A stretch of DNA of 64,000 bases from Thalassotalea algicola (GTDB lineage Bacteria; Pseudomonadota; Gammaproteobacteria; Enterobacterales; Alteromonadaceae). The notes under the pieces are model-generated. The model made no database searches, was not told the DNA's origin, and was given only the letters and a program-made list of their open reading frames with translations. The first letter of the stretch is position 1, and every line of letters starts with the position of its first letter. This document shows positions 61,987 to 64,000 of this stretch, one piece after another. The stretch covers positions 1 through 64,000 of the forward strand of contig NZ_JABBXH010000009.1 of the NCBI RefSeq assembly GCF_012932965.1, given 5' to 3'. The position numbers were made by a program, and so were the translations under genes.

Positions 61987-64000
61987 ATGAGTAATTTCAC
62001 CCCCTTATTGGCACCACAATTAACCCAAACTACGACTGATAAATCAGATAAAAAAGAATGGGTAAACCTTCCCGGTTCTAGTGCTAGCTTAGCCTTATAT
62101 CAGGCTGCTCTTAAAGAAGAAATGCCAATATTGGTGATAACGCATGATACGCCGTCTGCCATTCACCTCGAACAAGAGGTATTAAGTCTAAATATAGATA
62201 ACTCGGTAGACGTTTGCTTATTTCCTGATTGGGAAACACTGCCATACGATAGCTTTTCGCCTCACCAAGATATTATTTCACAGCGCTTAGCTACACTTTA
62301 TGCGCTTTCCCGAATGAGCAAAGGCATCGTAATCGTGCCTGTCACAACCTTGGTTCAACGTTTATCACCTAAAAGCTACATTGACGCTAATACACTATTA
62401 ATTAAAAAAGGGGATAAAAAAGATCTTCATCAATTAAGAATAGAATTAGAAGCTAGCGGCTATCGGAATGTTGACCAAGTAATGGAGCATGGTGAATTTT
62501 CTGCTCGCGGCGCAATTATCGATCTGTACCCTATGGGCAGCGACGCGCCCTATCGTCTCGACTTTTTTGATGATGAAATCGAAGAGATCCGCCTATTTGA
62601 TCCAGAGACTCAACGCTCAAGCGATAAAGTAGCATTAATAAATTTATTACCAGCACATGAATTTCCAACAGATACTGACGGCATCAACCTATTTAGAAGC
62701 CAATATCGAGAGCAATTCACTAGCACCATAGATAAAGAATCAGTTTATCATCAAGTCAGCAACGGTATTATGCCGGCAGGGATTGAATACTATTTACCGT
62801 TATTTTTTAACGACACAAATACGTTATTTGATTATTTACCTCAAAATATTCTTCCTTTTATTTTTGGCGACATAGAAGACGCATTGACGCATTATTGGCA
62901 TGATATAGATTATCGTTATGAAGATAGGCGGTATGATCCAACACGTCCTTTATTGCCACCAGAAAAACTATTTCTTTCAGTTGACCAATTATTTTCAGCA
63001 CTTAAACCGCTAAATCGTATTACCGTAAGTCCGGCTAAGCCTCCACGCAAGAAAGTTTCACATATCTTATTTGAAACTGAACCCGTACCAGAATTAGCAG
63101 TTGATCATCAATTAAAAGAGCCATTTTCTGCACTTAATCAATTTATGGCCAGCAACAAGAAATCGCGCTTCCTTTTTGTAGCAGAATCACAAGGACGACG
63201 TGAAAGCGTTTTGGAGCTATTAAAACGCAACGAAATAAAGCCCGAACAGATTAATTCTTTACATCAATTTGTCGAAGACACCACCGCTATTGCTATCACG
63301 GTAAATGCTCTTTCTAGTGGCTTTTGCTTTAAAAATAATGGTGAGAAAATTGTTGTTATTACAGAAGCCGAATTACTCGGCGATAGAGTTAAACAATCAC
63401 GTCGACGCAGTAAACAACAAGATGTACAAGCCGATGCTATTTTTAAAAACCTTGCGGAGTTAACCTCGGGGCAACCTGTTGTTCATATTGATCATGGTAT
63501 TGGTCGCTACCTTGGTTTACAAACCATCGATACCGGTGGAATTACAACAGAGTTTCTCACACTAAGCTACGCCAATGACGCTAAGCTCTATGTACCAGTT
63601 GCTTCTTTACATCTAATTAGCCGCTACTCTGGAAATGACCCAGAGCATGCCCCACTTCATAAACTAGGTAATGACACTTGGACAAAAGCTAAGAAAAAAG
63701 CTGCAGAAAAAGTGAAAGATGTTGCTGCAGAATTGCTTGATGTTTATGCAAAGCGTGCCAGTAAGAAAGGCTATCAGTTCAAGCGCAATAAAGAAGATTA
63801 CTTGTCATTTGCTGATAGCTTCGGTTTCGAAGAAACCTTAGATCAAGAGCAAGCTATACATGCTGTTGTTAGCGACATGCTAGATAAAAAGCCGATGGAT
63901 CGATTGGTATGTGGTGATGTGGGTTTTGGTAAAACGGAAGTGGCAATGCGGGCCGCTTTTGTTGCGGTAAATGATGGAAAGCAAGTTGCCTTATTGGTCC
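61987..64000 (+). CDS. mfd: Transcription-repair coupling factor Mfd (5' part, runs off right edge)
   Basis: The open frame from ATG 61987 reaches the window end without a stop, giving the first 671 residues of a protein usually near 1150. The N-terminal UvrB-like region is visible (LFPDWETLPYDSFSPHQD about 78-95, and FSARGAIIDLYP about 172-183). The CarD-like RNA-polymerase interaction domain follows (QPVVHIDHGIGRYLGL, about 497-512). The helicase Walker A is GDVGFGKTEVA (about 643-653). Mfd removes stalled RNA polymerase and recruits UvrA. Confidence 0.95.
   Translation, partial: MSNFTPLLAPQLTQTTTDKSDKKEWVNLPGSSASLALYQAALKEEMPILVITHDTPSAIHLEQEVLSLNIDNSVDVCLFPDWETLPYDSFSPHQDIISQRLATLYALSRMSKGIVIVPVTTLVQRLSPKSYIDANTLLIKKGDKKDLHQLRIELEASGYRNVDQVMEHGEFSARGAIIDLYPMGSDAPYRLDFFDDEIEEIRLFDPETQRSSDKVALINLLPAHEFPTDTDGINLFRSQYREQFTSTIDKESVYHQVSNGIMPAGIEYYLPLFFNDTNTLFDYLPQNILPFIFGDIEDALTHYWHDIDYRYEDRRYDPTRPLLPPEKLFLSVDQLFSALKPLNRITVSPAKPPRKKVSHILFETEPVPELAVDHQLKEPFSALNQFMASNKKSRFLFVAESQGRRESVLELLKRNEIKPEQINSLHQFVEDTTAIAITVNALSSGFCFKNNGEKIVVITEAELLGDRVKQSRRRSKQQDVQADAIFKNLAELTSGQPVVHIDHGIGRYLGLQTIDTGGITTEFLTLSYANDAKLYVPVASLHLISRYSGNDPEHAPLHKLGNDTWTKAKKKAAEKVKDVAAELLDVYAKRASKKGYQFKRNKEDYLSFADSFGFEETLDQEQAIHAVVSDMLDKKPMDRLVCGDVGFGKTEVAMRAAFVAVNDGKQVALLV

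Noticed and set aside
1-64000. CRISPR array, tRNA genes, insertion sequences or prophage genes
   Set aside because: No regularly spaced direct repeats, cloverleaf-like sequences, transposase or phage structural genes were recognised.

Overview
The window looks like chromosome of a marine gammaproteobacterium of the order Alteromonadales, most likely Colwelliaceae (Thalassotalea/Colwellia-like). This is inferred from gene content and order: gmhB next to an rRNA operon; liu and ivd branched-chain amino acid operons with a MerR-type LiuR; the rnm-yciO-scpA-scpB-rluB block divergent from a trp operon that begins with a DAHP synthase; the rnd-ycgL-mltB-ycgM-ycgN neighbourhood; and moderately AT-rich sequence. 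No 16S sequence is inside the window, so the placement is not proven.

Layout. 1-361: leader and tandem promoters of a minus-strand rRNA operon that leaves the left edge. 362-898: gmhB. 1.0-6.3 kb (minus): ivd-type isoleucine/valine operon. 6.4-6.65 kb: regulatory gap with two copies of a LiuR-like operator. 6.7-15.3 kb (plus): liuR-liuABCDE and a two-subunit CoA-transferase, a full leucine-to-acetoacetate route. 15.5-16.0 kb: a cyclic-di-GMP-I (GEMM) riboswitch in front of a small secreted DUF3718 protein. 16.2-24.3 kb: patatin, KefB-like antiporter, GGDEF protein, DEAD-box helicase and Na+:alanine symporter. 24.4-27.4 kb: M9 collagenase divergent from trans-3-hydroxy-L-proline dehydratase. 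27.5-29.5 kb: a periplasmic binding protein and a MerR-methyltransferase fusion. 29.8-35.3 kb: accessory island of small, mostly unknown plus-strand genes separated by integron attC-like sites, ending in a HAD phosphatase and a subclass B1 metallo-beta-lactamase. 35.4-39.5 kb (minus): peptide transporter, ornithine-cyclodeaminase-family reductase and Xaa-Pro aminopeptidase. 39.6-42.5 kb: pntAB. 42.7-50.97 kb: housekeeping genes. 51.0-59.0 kb: trp operon with a WWW leader peptide, an attenuator, a second Trp-rich mini-ORF, then aroF-trpE-G-D-CF-B-A. 59.1-61.9 kb: DUF4124 protein, DUF4397 lipoprotein and a DJ-1/PfpI protein. 62.0-64.0 kb: 5' part of mfd.

How the parts fit. The liu and ivd operons degrade leucine, isoleucine and valine acyl-CoAs and appear to share one regulator. 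The collagenase, hydroxyproline dehydratase, peptide transporter, X-Pro peptidase and pyrroline-2-carboxylate-reductase-like protein form a plausible collagen-use module, split into two loci that share a TTGTATACA promoter palindrome. The parts most worth a second look are the B1 metallo-beta-lactamase beside attC-like sites, the second Trp-rich mini-ORF after the trp attenuator, the c-di-GMP riboswitch, and the collagen/hydroxyproline module.
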